Origin: Gimesia algae
GTDB taxonomy: Bacteria; Planctomycetota; Planctomycetia; Planctomycetales; Planctomycetaceae
DNA: 64,000 bases
Direction: 5' to 3'
NCBI RefSeq assembly: GCF_007746795.1
Contig: NZ_CP036343.1
Coordinates: forward strand, 4,749,357 to 4,813,356
Shown here: one piece after another, positions 35,632-45,169 of the stretch
Numbering within the stretch: position 1 is the stretch's first letter
How the letters are laid out: every line of letters starts with the position of its first letter
Notes under the pieces: model-generated
What the model was told of the DNA's origin: nothing
The model's database searches: none
The model's input: the letters and a program-made list of their open reading frames with translations, nothing else
Made by a program: the position numbers and the translations under genes

Positions 35632-35664
35632 AGACTGATTTCCCGGCAGAAGCGAAATCAGTCT
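35632..35664. terminator. Bidirectional terminator-like stem-loop between PQQ-propeller gene and murA
   Basis: A perfect 11-base stem (AGACTGATTTC / GAAATCAGTCT) with an 11-base loop starts 7 bases after the propeller gene's stop codon and includes the murA stop codon and last codons on the opposite strand. Its symmetry suits transcription ending for both convergent genes. Confidence 0.6.
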
Positions 35665-37106
35665 TCGTCTGCGTGATCCTGTGAAGACGTCATGCTCTCA
35701 GAATTATGCTGACCGGTATTTTGATTCCAGTGCGGCCCGGTTAAAGCAGCAAGCAATTCTGAATGACTGGGACGACTTTCACCGTCTGTCAGTTTCAGAC
35801 TGTCGGGCATGTTTTGTGGCTCGTCTCTGACACGCTCGACATGCGCGCCCAGCGAGATCAGTTTCTCTTCCAGACGTTCATAGCCACGATCCAGATGATA
35901 AATCCGGCGAATCACTGTCTCACCTTCGGCAGCCAGACCGGCTAAAACCAGCGCGGCACTGGCACGTAAATCAGAAGCCATCACACAGGCACCACTTAAA
36001 CGAGACACACCATTCAGAATCGCACTGGCTGACTCACGGCGGATATTCGCCCCCATGCGTGCCAGTTCGGAAGCGTGCATAAATCGATCCGGAAAGACCT
36101 TGTCGGTGACGATGCTGATGCCAGGAATACACGCCAGCAATGACATTAGCTGCGCCTGCACGTCTGTCGGGATGCCTGGGTACGGTAACGCAATGCAGTC
36201 GATTGAGCGGAGAGGTTGAGTCACCTGCACAGTGACAGACTGTTTTTTTGCCGGCTGATCGGGAAATTCGAGTTGTACTGTCACACCAATTTCCCTGAGT
36301 TTTTCAATCACCGCTGTAATATGATCGGGTCTCACTTTGTTCAAACAGACATCGCCTCCGGTGATGGCAGCGGCAATCATTAACGTGGCCGCTTCAATGC
36401 GATCCGGGATCACTTCATGTTTCACGCCATTGAGTTGTTCAACACCCTCAATGGTCAGGAACGGTGTTCCCAACCCTTTGATTTTCGCACCCGCTGCATT
36501 CAGGAAGTTGCCGACATCGACAACCTCCGGTTCACAGGCTGCTGATTCGATGGTGGTCGTCCCTTCTGCCAGAGCGGCAGCGATCATCACATTGCAGGTT
36601 CCCGTGACCGTACTCCCGAAGGCGCCGCCCAGAAAGATATTGGCCCCGCGCAATCGATCCGCTCTCGCAATAACATAACCACGGTCAACACGGATCTGGG
36701 CTCCCAATGCTGAAAGTCCTTTCAGATGCAAATCAATTGGTCGATCACCAATATTACATCCGCCAGGCAATGAGACACATGCCATCCGACGTTTGGCCAG
36801 CAAAGGTCCCAGCACACACACACTGGCCCGCATGCGTCGCACCAGTTCATAATCGGCGATACAGGATGTCTCATCCACGGTCTTCAGACTCAGCGCGCCG
36901 TCTGGATCGCGGTTGACATCCATTCCGAGGGAACCCAGGACCTGCGACTGAGTTTTGACATCGACCAGATCAGGGATGGAGCAGAGGGTGGTCTCACCTT
37001 CACAGGCCATAGCGGCTGCCATCAGTGGTAATGCGGAATTTTTCGCACCACTGACAGAAACGCTACCCGAAAGCCGCTCGCCTCCGCGAACGATAAACAT
37101 ATCCAT
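35658..37106 (-). CDS. murA: UDP-N-acetylglucosamine 1-carboxyvinyltransferase
   Basis: A 482-residue enzyme that transfers enolpyruvate from PEP to UDP-GlcNAc, the first committed step of peptidoglycan synthesis. Hallmarks: [14 protein letters not shown] (19-32), [27 protein letters not shown] with Cys117 in the position of the fosfomycin target Cys115 of E. coli, [22 protein letters not shown] and [12 protein letters not shown]. It is longer than usual (about 420), with an acidic, Ser/Asp/His-rich tail of about 50 residues. ATG 37106 has AGGAGA seven bases upstream. It is the last gene of rpmE-prfA-prmC-murA on the minus strand. With the SEDS and uppP genes it implies that peptidoglycan is made; a Cys here predicts fosfomycin sensitivity of the enzyme. 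Confidence 0.96.
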   Translation of the reverse strand: MDMFIVRGGERLSGSVSVSGAKNSALPLMAAAMACEGETTLCSIPDLVDVKTQSQVLGSLGMDVNRDPDGALSLKTVDETSCIADYELVRRMRASVCVLGPLLAKRRMACVSLPGGCNIGDRPIDLHLKGLSALGAQIRVDRGYVIARADRLRGANIFLGGAFGSTVTGTCNVMIAAALAEGTTTIESAACEPEVVDVGNFLNAAGAKIKGLGTPFLTIEGVEQLNGVKHEVIPDRIEAATLMIAAAITGGDVCLNKVRPDHITAVIEKLREIGVTVQLEFPDQPAKKQSVTVQVTQPLRSIDCIALPYPGIPTDVQAQLMSLLACIPGISIVTDKVFPDRFMHASELARMGANIRRESASAILNGVSRLSGACVMASDLRASAALVLAGLAAEGETVIRRIYHLDRGYERLEEKLISLGAHVERVRDEPQNMPDSLKLTDGESRPSHSELLAALTGPHWNQNTGQHNSESMTSSQDHADED

Positions 37107-37165
37107 CCCTGGATCTCCTGATGTAGATTAAACGTAGATTTGCTGACGCAGTATAGAAAATCCGT

Positions 37166-38095
37166 TCATTTTAAGATAGGCAATTTTTGCCCGATTATCA
37201 CCCGAGCCCGCCCCGCCAGATCCGCTTTTACCCTTACGTCTGTATATTTACCAGTCGCCTTAAACAGAGTCTGTAAATCCGTTTCCTGCTCTGGTGAAAA
37301 CTCCAGCATCAGCAACCCGTTATCTTTTAAGTAGCCTCCCGCCTGCTGAATGATTCTGCGATAGAAATCCAGGCCATCTTTGCCACCTGACAAAGCCAGT
37401 CGCGGCTCATGCTGTTTGACATCGTTTTCCAGCTGTTCGATTTCCGCATCAGGTATATAAGGCGGATTACTTACGATAATATCGAATAATGTTCCCGCCG
37501 GGATCTGATCGAAACAGTCACTGAGCAGAAATTGAATCTGGTTTGACAGTCCATTTGAAGTGGCATTTTTTTGAGCAATTTCCAGCGCAGGTTTACTGAT
37601 ATCCGTTGCCAGAAATTTCGCATTATGACAATTTGCAGCGGCGGAAACTGCGATGCAGCCACTCCCGGTGCACAAATCCAGAATGGAAGGATTCGTGAGT
37701 TTCTGCGCTTCATCGACCAGTTCAATGACCAGGGTCTCCGTATCAGGGCGCGGAACCAGCACATTCTTATCGACATAAAAATCGAGCCCGAAAAATTCGC
37801 GATTCCCGACCAGATAGGCAACCGGTTCGGAATTCGCACGTCTTTGTACCAGTTGCCGCATCAGGGCGCGTTCCTGCTCTGTGACGACGTCTTCGTAATT
37901 CGTATAGAGGCGAATCCGTTCACAGTTCCGTGCATGAGCCAGCAGAACTTCGGTATCCAGACGCGGAGAATCGCTGCCGTGTTTCTCTAAATGGGCAGTC
38001 GTCCAGTCCAGTATACGTCGGACTGTCCAGGGTTCCGATGCAGTGTTAGAAGTGCGATCCGGTGATGGTGAGTTCTCATTCACGGCACGATCCAT
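37166..38095 (-). CDS. prmC: Peptide chain release factor N5-glutamine methyltransferase
   Basis: A 309-residue SAM-dependent methyltransferase that methylates the Gln of the GGQ motif in release factors RF1 and RF2. It has the N-terminal helical substrate-recognition domain (about 20-100), then the SAM site (LDLCTGSGCIAVSAA, about 140-154), FLATDISKPAL and the catalytic NPPYIPD (about 210-216). It lies 39 bases downstream of prfA, its substrate's gene, and upstream of murA. The order prfA-prmC is widely conserved. The first 20 residues are unstructured and the start is less sure than the rest. Confidence 0.95.
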   Translation of the reverse strand: MDRAVNENSPSPDRTSNTASEPWTVRRILDWTTAHLEKHGSDSPRLDTEVLLAHARNCERIRLYTNYEDVVTEQERALMRQLVQRRANSEPVAYLVGNREFFGLDFYVDKNVLVPRPDTETLVIELVDEAQKLTNPSILDLCTGSGCIAVSAAANCHNAKFLATDISKPALEIAQKNATSNGLSNQIQFLLSDCFDQIPAGTLFDIIVSNPPYIPDAEIEQLENDVKQHEPRLALSGGKDGLDFYRRIIQQAGGYLKDNGLLMLEFSPEQETDLQTLFKATGKYTDVRVKADLAGRARVIIGQKLPILK

Positions 38096-38134
38096 CGTAG
38101 TTACAGCTAACCGATTATCGGTAGATAGTCGAAT

Positions 38135-39217
38135 TTATTTTTTTGAGCCGTCGCCCAGTAAACGCTCTTCTCGGTCAAACTGTAACAGGGCAGTGACCAG
38201 ATCATCCAGGTCACCCTGCATGATCTGATCAATTTTGTAAAGTGAAAGGTTGATGCGATGGTCCGTCACGCGACCTTGCGGGAAGTTATATGTTCGAATT
38301 CGCTGGCTGCGGTCTCCCGAGCCAATTAAGGTCCGACGCTGGTCGGCACGTTCATCGGCTGCTTTCTGCTGCATCTGCTCCAGCACGCGACTTCGCAGCA
38401 CACGCATGGCTTTGGCTTTATTCTTGTGCTGACTTTTTTCATCCTGGCACTGCACCACGGTGCCTGTCGGTAAGTGAGTGATCCGCACAGCGCTTTCTGT
38501 TTTATTCACTTTCTGACCACCGGGACCACTCGCATGGAATGTATCGAGGCGAATATCGTCCGGTTTGATATCCACTTCCACTTCACTGGCTTCAGGAAGT
38601 ACGGCAACCGTAGCGGCACTCGTATGGACGCGGCCCTGTGTTTCTGTCTCAGGAACCCGCTGCACACGGTGTCCGCCGCTTTCAAACTGCAAGCGGTGAT
38701 AGGCGCCTTCACCGGCAATCGAAAACGTGACTTCCTTCAAACCACCCAACTCGGTGGCACTCATGTTCAACACTTCTGTTTTCCACCCCTTTTGGGCTTC
38801 CACATAATGCATGTACATATCGAAGAGTTCGCGTGCAAACAGGGCGGCTTCATCACCGCCTGCTCCAGCACGAATTTCCATGATCAAACCGCCACGCGTG
38901 ATGGAATCGCCGGCGACCACTAGATCTTCGAGCTCTTTGGTATGCTTCTCATGCTCTTCACAGAGGTCGTCCAGTTCCTTCTGCGCATATTCTTTAGCAG
39001 CAGGATCGGTTTCCTCTTCCAGCATCTCCCGGGCGACTTCAATGTCTTCGGCCCGGGTATTAAACTCGCGGACTGCTAACGCAACCTTCGCCAGGCCACC
39101 GTATTCACGCTGGATTTCAACCAGCTTACTGGTATTAGCCAGTATTTCCGGATCCTGGAGTTCTTTTTCCAACTCCTCATAACGATCCAGTTTTACCTGC
39201 AGGGTGGGAAACTTCAT
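38135..39217 (-). CDS. prfA: Peptide chain release factor 1
   Basis: A 360-residue class I release factor that reads UAA and UAG stop codons. The GGQ motif that triggers peptidyl-tRNA hydrolysis lies in [15 protein letters not shown] (about 229-243). The stop-codon recognition region reads [20 protein letters not shown], giving PET where E. coli RF1 has PAT; the third position (Thr) is retained. Length and domain order are normal. It is preceded by rpmE, 165 bases upstream with a terminator-like hairpin between them, and followed by prmC. Confidence 0.96.
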   Translation of the reverse strand: MKFPTLQVKLDRYEELEKELQDPEILANTSKLVEIQREYGGLAKVALAVREFNTRAEDIEVAREMLEEETDPAAKEYAQKELDDLCEEHEKHTKELEDLVVAGDSITRGGLIMEIRAGAGGDEAALFARELFDMYMHYVEAQKGWKTEVLNMSATELGGLKEVTFSIAGEGAYHRLQFESGGHRVQRVPETETQGRVHTSAATVAVLPEASEVEVDIKPDDIRLDTFHASGPGGQKVNKTESAVRITHLPTGTVVQCQDEKSQHKNKAKAMRVLRSRVLEQMQQKAADERADQRRTLIGSGDRSQRIRTYNFPQGRVTDHRINLSLYKIDQIMQGDLDDLVTALLQFDREERLLGDGSKK

Positions 39218-39328
39218 TTACCCAAATCCACGTAGAAGCCTGTCTGTGGTGTTTGGTTTGTATCTCAATTCAATGTTGAAATTCAAACCCAGACATAAAA
39301 ATAGAAAAGTGACGACCATGCATTAAAC

Positions 39329-39358
39329 GAGGCTCATACGGATCGTCCGTAGAGCCTC
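39329..39358 (-). terminator. Stem-loop between rpmE and prfA
   Basis: A 13-base stem interrupted by one bulged base (GAGGCTC then TACGGA, loop TCG, then TCCGTA and GAGCCTC). It lies 25 bases past the rpmE stop codon on the minus strand. A short GTTTAAT follows. It may terminate or attenuate rpmE transcription before prfA. Confidence 0.5.
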
Positions 39359-39382
39359 AGTTTTAGACAATAGAACATTGTG

Positions 39383-39670
39383 CTACTGGTCTTCTTTTTT
39401 GTCGCCTTCTTCTGCACCTTTGCGTTTGTCCCAGTTGTATTTCTTCTGGAATTTCTCCACGCGACCGGCGCTGTCAACAAACTTCATCTTACCGGTGTAG
39501 TAAGGATGAGATTTAGAGCTGATTTCCACGGCCACCAATGGGTAAGTGTTTCCATCTTCCCATTCTACTGTGGCTTTAGAAGTAGCTGTTGACTGGATGA
39601 GGAATGAATCACCTGTTGAAGTATCCTTGAATACAACAGGATGATAGTCGGGATGAATGTCTTTTTTCAT
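39383..39670 (-). CDS. rpmE2: Ribosomal protein bL31, zinc-independent type B
   Basis: A 95-residue protein of the large ribosomal subunit. The start ([16 protein letters not shown]) and [27 protein letters not shown] are those of the type B (YkgM-like) L31, and none of the four zinc-binding cysteines of type A is present. Elsewhere type B L31 is made when zinc is scarce, replacing the zinc form; here it heads a housekeeping run, so it may simply be the standard form. The tail after residue 80 is highly charged (EEGDKKEDQ). Ribosome bridge B1b and 5S contacts are the known role. Confidence 0.94.
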   Translation of the reverse strand: MKKDIHPDYHPVVFKDTSTGDSFLIQSTATSKATVEWEDGNTYPLVAVEISSKSHPYYTGKMKFVDSAGRVEKFQKKYNWDKRKGAEEGDKKEDQ

Positions 39671-40290
39671 TTTCTCAGCTTCTTTATTACCTGAAAACCT
39701 TAATCGATTTCACAGACTGTCCGCTGCCAGTCTTGTGGATCGGGACTCCGAAAGCACTTCTTGCCGTGTGCTGTCCCTGACTCTGCTTTATAACCGATGT
39801 TAACCACCGGACCGTTTTGCCGGAATGATCTCTCAAACAAAAGCGTCTGAGTCCTCAGATTCCTAAAATTAGAAAACAAAACAGCTTATAGAAATATCTG
39901 CTTCACGAAACATCACAGTTTACGTTCCTCTACACGAATGAGCAAGCGCAAAGGCCTGCAAAAACAATTAGACGCAACTCTTTATATAGATATCACATAC
40001 AGCGTTTTGAGACCTTCTGAATTCAAACAATTCGAGCATTTTTTCATATTTTCCTGACCTGGGCTTCAATCTGCACGCACTCAATTGAAATCAGCTTGAG
40101 TATAACGGTCCATTTCAGGATGTCCGCCCGCACACGGAGTCCACTTTTTATCAATAGAGGGCAGCACTCTGTATCTGTTTTGAAAATCAAATGTTAAGTA
40201 ACTTGGCCTGCCGCAGTCGACAGTTTAGAGTGAGATAAAAACAAAGGGCTATTGTCCCCATCACATATCAATTCGCTCAGGAACAACATC
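39671..40290. other. Non-coding spacer between divergent rpmE and ilvD
   Basis: About 620 bases, expected to hold promoters for rpmE/prfA (minus) and ilvD (plus). It is AT-rich around 39870-40030. I recognise no tRNA, riboswitch, leader peptide with a run of branched-chain amino acid codons, or clear promoter. The in-frame TTG at 40252 is less likely than ATG 40291 for ilvD. Confidence 0.5.
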
Positions 40291-41982
40291 ATGGATCATC
40301 CTTTAAACTGGAACAGTCAGAATCTGACGCACGGCTGGCAACGGGGCGTCACCGCATTCTACTACGGGTTGGGTTTTTCGGATGAAGATTTTGACAAGGC
40401 CCAGATCGGGATTGGTGTTCCGTTACTGGATGGCAACCTCTGTAATGTGCACGCCTATGAACTTGCGAAAGAAATTGCAGAGGGATGTCAATCCGCTGAG
40501 ATGATTGGGCTTCCCTTCGGAGTTCCGGCCGTCAGTGACAACATCACCCAGGGACAGGAAGGAGGCAATGCCAGCCTTCCCTCTCGCAATATGATTGCGA
40601 ACGCGGCGGAATGCGTCGTTAGTGCGCACTCGTACGATGCATTGATTGGCCTGCACAACTGTGACAAAAATGGACCAGGCTTTGCCATGGCATTGGCGCG
40701 GCTTAACTATCCGGGTCTGGTCGTCAGTGGTGGCAGTATTATGCCGGGCTGCCATAAAGGTCAGGACATCTCGATTCTGGATGTCTACGACTCTCAAGCA
40801 GCAGCAGCCGTCGGTGCCATGGAAGAAGAGGAAGCTGAACAGATTCTGAAAACCGCCTGCCCGGGCCCGGGGGGATGTGGGATCGCTGCTTCCTTCAATA
40901 CCTGGGGCATCGCACTCGAAGCTATCGGCTTGATGCTCCCTTTCAGCAGTTCGACACCGGCCATTGATAACGCCAAAAAAACAGAATGCCTGAATGTCGC
41001 TTCCGCCGTCCGAAACCTTCTGCAGAAGAATATCCGGCCACGCGACATTCTGACTCGCAAAGCATTTGAAAATGCCGCTACTACCATTGCAGCCGTCGGC
41101 GGATCCACGAATGGGATCCTGCATCTTCTCGCGCTGGCTCGCGAGGCGGGAGTCGAGTTTCATCTACAGGATATTCAGGAAATACTCCGAAAAACGCCCG
41201 TCTATTGCAGTTTTGCACCTCGCGGTAAAAAAACTATGGTCGACCTTCATCATCTGGGTGGCACACCGGTTCTCATGAAACATCTGCTCAAAGCAGGCAT
41301 CATTGATGGCAGTTGCCTGACTGTCACAGGAAAAACACTGGCTGAAAACCTGGCAGACATCGGCGATGTCCCCGCTAACCAGGAACTGATCGCCCCGCTC
41401 GATCAACCTTACAAAGATTATGCCGACATGCAGGTCTGCTTCGGTAACCTGGCGCCGGGGGGCATAGTCTTCAAAGTCTCCAGCATGCAGGAATCACATT
41501 TCACAGGAACTGCGTGTTGCTTTGATGAAGCAAAAGGGGTGGTCGATGCCGTTGAAGCCGGTAAGATTAAGCCAGGCAGTGTCATCGTATTACGAAACCT
41601 CGGACCGGTCGCGTCCGGCATGCCTGAAGTGCTTGTCGCGACAGCTGCCCTGACCGTGCCGGAACTCGACGGTAAAGTAGCTTTCATCTCGGATACACGC
41701 GTATCAGGCGTTTCACACGGCGCGATCGGCGTGCACTGTTCTCCGGAAGCTGCCGTCGGAGGTCCCATTGGCCTGGTACAGGATGGAGATCAAATCTCGT
41801 TCGACCTGCTCAAAGGAGAAATCCGTGTTGATGTCTCGGATCAGGAATTTCAGCAACGCCGAGAGAATCAGCCACTACAACCCGTCAGACACTCCCGCGG
41901 CTATCTGGCTGACTTTTCAGCCACGACCTCACAGGCTCATCATGGCTGTGTGAGTAATGCCCTGCTGCCGGATTGCGAATAA
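40291..41982 (+). CDS. ilvD: Dihydroxy-acid dehydratase (IlvD/Edd family)
   Basis: A 563-residue Fe-S dehydratase that converts 2,3-dihydroxy-3-methyl acids to 2-keto acids in valine, leucine and isoleucine synthesis. Fe-S ligand cysteines are in LHNCDKNGPG and CPGPGGCGIAAS, the latter close to the CPGAGACGG motif of plant-like [2Fe-2S] DHADs. SDTRVSGVSHGAIG near the C-terminus is the expected substrate-site block. Some positions differ (FNTW for YTANTM), so another sugar-acid dehydratase of the same family is possible. ATG 40291 is preceded by AGGAAC at good spacing. The UDP-sugar pyrophosphorylase gene follows after 39 bases. Confidence 0.85.
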   Translation: MDHPLNWNSQNLTHGWQRGVTAFYYGLGFSDEDFDKAQIGIGVPLLDGNLCNVHAYELAKEIAEGCQSAEMIGLPFGVPAVSDNITQGQEGGNASLPSRNMIANAAECVVSAHSYDALIGLHNCDKNGPGFAMALARLNYPGLVVSGGSIMPGCHKGQDISILDVYDSQAAAAVGAMEEEEAEQILKTACPGPGGCGIAASFNTWGIALEAIGLMLPFSSSTPAIDNAKKTECLNVASAVRNLLQKNIRPRDILTRKAFENAATTIAAVGGSTNGILHLLALAREAGVEFHLQDIQEILRKTPVYCSFAPRGKKTMVDLHHLGGTPVLMKHLLKAGIIDGSCLTVTGKTLAENLADIGDVPANQELIAPLDQPYKDYADMQVCFGNLAPGGIVFKVSSMQESHFTGTACCFDEAKGVVDAVEAGKIKPGSVIVLRNLGPVASGMPEVLVATAALTVPELDGKVAFISDTRVSGVSHGAIGVHCSPEAAVGGPIGLVQDGDQISFDLLKGEIRVDVSDQEFQQRRENQPLQPVRHSRGYLADFSATTSQAHHGCVSNALLPDCE

Positions 41983-42021
41983 CCCCGGAATCCCCAATCA
42001 ATTATAAGGGAACCAGAAAAT

Positions 42022-43443
42022 ATGACAGCTCCCGCATCCTTTCCAGAGGATCTTTACCAGACGTTAGCAGGCTTTCAGCAAACCCATCTACTTACGTGGT
42101 GGAATGACCTGAGTGAACCGGATCAGTCCAAACTGTTAGCCCAAATCCAGGCAATCAACTTCGCGCAGATCCAGCGACTGTATGCCCCCGGAGAAGCAAC
42201 CCAAAAGACAGAATCGGCAGCGCAAAAAGCAGAACGCGCCACTCGCCCTGCCACTGTTGTCCGACTGGAAGAGCGCAGCTCATCTCCCACAGAATCTGAT
42301 AAAGCAACCGAGCAAGGCAGAAAGCTGCTGGAAGCAGGCAGAGTGGGTGCGATTCTTGTAGCGGGGGGACAGGGTTCACGACTGGGCTTCAGCCATCCTA
42401 AAGGCATGTATCCCATCGGACCTGTCAAACAAACTTCCCTGTTTCAGATTCTGGTGGAACAGTTGCGTGCCCGCGCACGCCAGGCTGGAAAACCAATCTG
42501 CTATTTCATCATGACCAGCGATGCCACTCACGATGAAACAGTAGAATATTTTCAACAGCATCAGAATTTTGGACTCGCGGATGACGAACTCTACTTCTTC
42601 AAACAAGGCACGATGCCCGCGGTCGATGCGGATTCAGGGCAAATTCTCCTGGAAGAAAAACACCGCATTGCTGTCAGCCCGGACGGACATGGGGGCATGC
42701 TGGCAGCCCTCAAGAACAACGGTATGTTTGAAGTGATGCAGAAAAAAGGGATCGATACACTCTATTACCATCAGGTCGACAACCCGACTGCCATCGTCTG
42801 CGATCCCGAGTTCCTGGGTTACCATGATCATGCCAATGCAGACGTATCGGTCAAAGTGGTCTCAAAACGTTCGCCCGATGAAAAAATGGGGATCGTCTGC
42901 GATGTCGATCAGAAAACTCAGATCATCGAATACAGTGACCTGCCAGATCATATCGCCGCACAGACGGACGATGATGGCAACCTGCTGCACTGGGCAGGCA
43001 GCACCGCGATTCATATCTTCAATCGTGATTTCCTGGAGCAGATCGCCAATGACGATGCGCGGCTCCCGTTTCATCAGGCGAATAAAAAAGTGCCGCATAT
43101 CGATGCATCAGGCTCTCAGGTCGCTCCTGAAAAACCCAACGCGATTAAGTTTGAACGATTTATTTTTGATGTGCTGCCGGAAGCGGACACCGTACTCGTC
43201 TATGAAATCGATCGACAACGAGAATTTAATCCCGTCAAAAATGCGGAAGGCCAGGATTCTCCAGAGACCGCCCATGAGGCACTCATTCGAATCTTTTCCG
43301 GCTGGCTGAAGTCCTGTGGCGTTACGCTCCCCGCAGAAGCGACAGTGGAGATCAGTCCGTTATTCGCCGTCGATGAAACAGAGTTAAAACAGAAAATCTC
43401 AGCTGATGCGGAATTTACATCTCCCGTGTATCTGGGAGAATAG
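42022..43443 (+). CDS. UDP-N-acetylglucosamine pyrophosphorylase-like uridylyltransferase (eukaryotic UAP type)
   Basis: A 473-residue nucleotidyltransferase of the UDPGP family. The UTP-binding loop reads AGGQGSRLGFSHPKGMYPIG (about 114-133), followed by MTSDATHDETVEYF, GHGGMLAALK, YYHQVDNP and IKFERFIFDVLPEAD. These match the eukaryotic UDP-GlcNAc/GalNAc pyrophosphorylases (AGX1/UAP) rather than bacterial GlmU. It should join UTP and a hexose- or HexNAc-1-phosphate to make a UDP-sugar for cell envelope polymers. It follows ilvD by 39 bases and precedes a mannose-1-phosphate guanylyltransferase gene by 85, so a sugar-nucleotide cluster is likely. Confidence 0.88.
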   Translation: MTAPASFPEDLYQTLAGFQQTHLLTWWNDLSEPDQSKLLAQIQAINFAQIQRLYAPGEATQKTESAAQKAERATRPATVVRLEERSSSPTESDKATEQGRKLLEAGRVGAILVAGGQGSRLGFSHPKGMYPIGPVKQTSLFQILVEQLRARARQAGKPICYFIMTSDATHDETVEYFQQHQNFGLADDELYFFKQGTMPAVDADSGQILLEEKHRIAVSPDGHGGMLAALKNNGMFEVMQKKGIDTLYYHQVDNPTAIVCDPEFLGYHDHANADVSVKVVSKRSPDEKMGIVCDVDQKTQIIEYSDLPDHIAAQTDDDGNLLHWAGSTAIHIFNRDFLEQIANDDARLPFHQANKKVPHIDASGSQVAPEKPNAIKFERFIFDVLPEADTVLVYEIDRQREFNPVKNAEGQDSPETAHEALIRIFSGWLKSCGVTLPAEATVEISPLFAVDETELKQKISADAEFTSPVYLGE

Positions 43444-43528
43444 AAGTCGGCTGCGGATCAGACAGTTGCAAATACAGCTTTCATTCAGATGAAACAGAAA
43501 CACATTTCCTTTCGGAGAAACAAGCTTC

Positions 43529-44605
43529 ATGCTACATACAGTTGTCATGGCAGGTGGCAGCGGAACACGCTTCTGGCCTCAAAGCCGTAAAGCAATTCCC
43601 AAGCAGCTGCTGAAACTCGTGGGCCAACAGACCATGATTCAGGAGACGGTGGCGCGGTGTCGCGAACTTTCCGATGAGCAACATATCTGGATTGCCACGA
43701 ACAGCACACTTTCACCTGAAGTCAAAATCCAACTGCCTCAGCTGAACCCGAAACACATGCTGGTTGAGCCAGTGCCACGCAATACCGCTCCCTGTATTGG
43801 ACTGGCAGCGATCCACCTGCTCCACATTGATCCGGAAGCCATCATGCTTGTGGTCTCGTCTGATCACGTGATCCAGCCTGAATCGGGATTTGTGAATACC
43901 ATCAGGCAGGCGGTCACACTGATTGAAGCCAAACCGGAAACCCTCGCGCTCATCGGCATTTCACCTGCTTATCCTGCCACTGGCTATGGCTATATTCAGA
44001 CGGGAAATTCGGTCACAGCTGACCTGCCTGGTTTAAGCGTCCAGGAGTTTAAGGAAAAACCAGATCTGCCGACCGCGCAGCAGTATTGCGACAGCGGTGA
44101 CTACCTCTGGAACTGCGGTATTTTTGCCTGGAAGGCGCAAACGATTCTGGACGCGATTGCTCAATATGAACCAGAAATGTATGAGCTACTGATGCAGGTT
44201 GCGGCCGTCATTGATAAACCGGAATATATGAACGTGCTGGAGCAGACTTTCCCCAAAATGAAATCGACTTCCATCGATTACGCAGTCCTTGAGCACTCTC
44301 GAGAACAGCTGGCGGTGATCCGTGCTGAGTTTGATTGGGACGATGTTGGTAACTGGAACACGCTGCAGAAATATTTTCCGACTGATGATGAGGGCAACAC
44401 CGTGCTGGGACCGCATTGTGGCCTGGATACTTCCAACAGCATTATCCGCACGACGGACGACCATCTGATCGCCACGTTTGGGGTAGAGAACTGCCTGATC
44501 GTGCACACTCCTGATGCGACATTGATTGCTCCCAAAGACGATGAATCCGCCATCAAAAAACTGGTTACCCTGATCGAGGAGCGCGGCTATGAGCAATACC
44601 TCTGA
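43529..44605 (+). CDS. Mannose-1-phosphate guanylyltransferase
   Basis: A 358-residue enzyme that forms GDP-mannose from GTP and mannose 1-phosphate. The pyrophosphorylase signature MAGGSGTRFWPQSRKAIPKQLL (about 7-28) is complete, followed by EPVPRNTAPCIGLAA, SSDHVI, YGYIQTG, FKEKPD and the metal-site FDWDDVGNW. It lacks the C-terminal phosphomannose isomerase domain of bifunctional ManC proteins. The upstream region has TTTCGGAGAAACAAGCTTC before ATG, a good ribosome binding site. It overlaps the following ruvX gene by 17 bases, which implies translational coupling. Confidence 0.94.
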   Translation: MLHTVVMAGGSGTRFWPQSRKAIPKQLLKLVGQQTMIQETVARCRELSDEQHIWIATNSTLSPEVKIQLPQLNPKHMLVEPVPRNTAPCIGLAAIHLLHIDPEAIMLVVSSDHVIQPESGFVNTIRQAVTLIEAKPETLALIGISPAYPATGYGYIQTGNSVTADLPGLSVQEFKEKPDLPTAQQYCDSGDYLWNCGIFAWKAQTILDAIAQYEPEMYELLMQVAAVIDKPEYMNVLEQTFPKMKSTSIDYAVLEHSREQLAVIRAEFDWDDVGNWNTLQKYFPTDDEGNTVLGPHCGLDTSNSIIRTTDDHLIATFGVENCLIVHTPDATLIAPKDDESAIKKLVTLIEERGYEQYL

Positions 44606-45077
44606 AACAGGGCAACCCTTTGAAGCGGAATTCCCTCCTGAAGGGCGACTGCTGGGACTCGACTATGGCACAAAACGCGTCGGTATTGCGATTTCCACGT
44701 TTGAGCAGAATATCGCCAGCCCGCTCGATAACTATCACCGACAAAACCTGCAGCAGGACCAGAAGCACCTCTCCAAAATCATCACAGAATATCAATGTAA
44801 AGGACTGGTCGTAGGTCTCCCCGTGCATATGAGCGGCGATGAAGGACAGAAAGCCAAAGAGGCGCGTCAGTTCGGTAACTGGGTCAGTCAGTTTGCTGAG
44901 ATTCCCGTCTCTTACTGGGACGAACGCTATTCTTCCGCGACGGCTGAAGAATTTCTGGCCAACCTGAATATGAGCCGTAACAAACGGAAAGCCTACCTGG
45001 ATAAACTCGCGGCCCAGATTATTTTGCAGGCATTTCTGGACAGCCCGAACCGAAATCAGATTCCTGGTTCTTTTTGA
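44589..45077 (+). CDS. ruvX: Putative pre-16S rRNA nuclease / Holliday junction resolvase (YqgF)
   Basis: A 162-residue RNase H-fold nuclease. LLGLDYGTKRVGIAIS (about 21-36) supplies the first catalytic Asp, LVVGLPVHMSG (about 76-86) and YWDERYSSATAEEFL (about 116-130) the rest, and DKLAAQIILQAFLDS the C-terminal helix with an Asp. YqgF proteins mature the 16S rRNA 5' end and have been linked to Holliday junction resolution. It begins within the 3' end of the guanylyltransferase gene. The 20-residue N-terminal extension is somewhat longer than the family usual; an internal start is possible. Confidence 0.93.
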   Translation: MSNTSETGQPFEAEFPPEGRLLGLDYGTKRVGIAISTFEQNIASPLDNYHRQNLQQDQKHLSKIITEYQCKGLVVGLPVHMSGDEGQKAKEARQFGNWVSQFAEIPVSYWDERYSSATAEEFLANLNMSRNKRKAYLDKLAAQIILQAFLDSPNRNQIPGSF

Positions 45078-45099
45078 ATCGTTTTTGCGGCTCATGCTG

Positions 45100-45105
45100 T
45101 ATAAT
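45100..45105 (+). promoter_or_regulatory. Consensus -10 box upstream of the unknown gene
   Basis: A perfect TATAAT, 65 bases upstream of ATG 45170 and just past the ruvX stop codon. No convincing -35 is present at the right spacing. It supports the shorter start of the downstream gene. Confidence 0.35.
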
Positions 45106-45169
45106 GAGAACAGTGCGGCAGATAAGCATACTGCCATTTTCCGAACTCCCTGAATTCGAATCCAACTCA

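Noticed and set aside
39720-39800. Possible tRNA-like folding downstream of the rpmE start
   Set aside because: No consistent D, anticodon and T-arm set with the conserved TTC block could be found.
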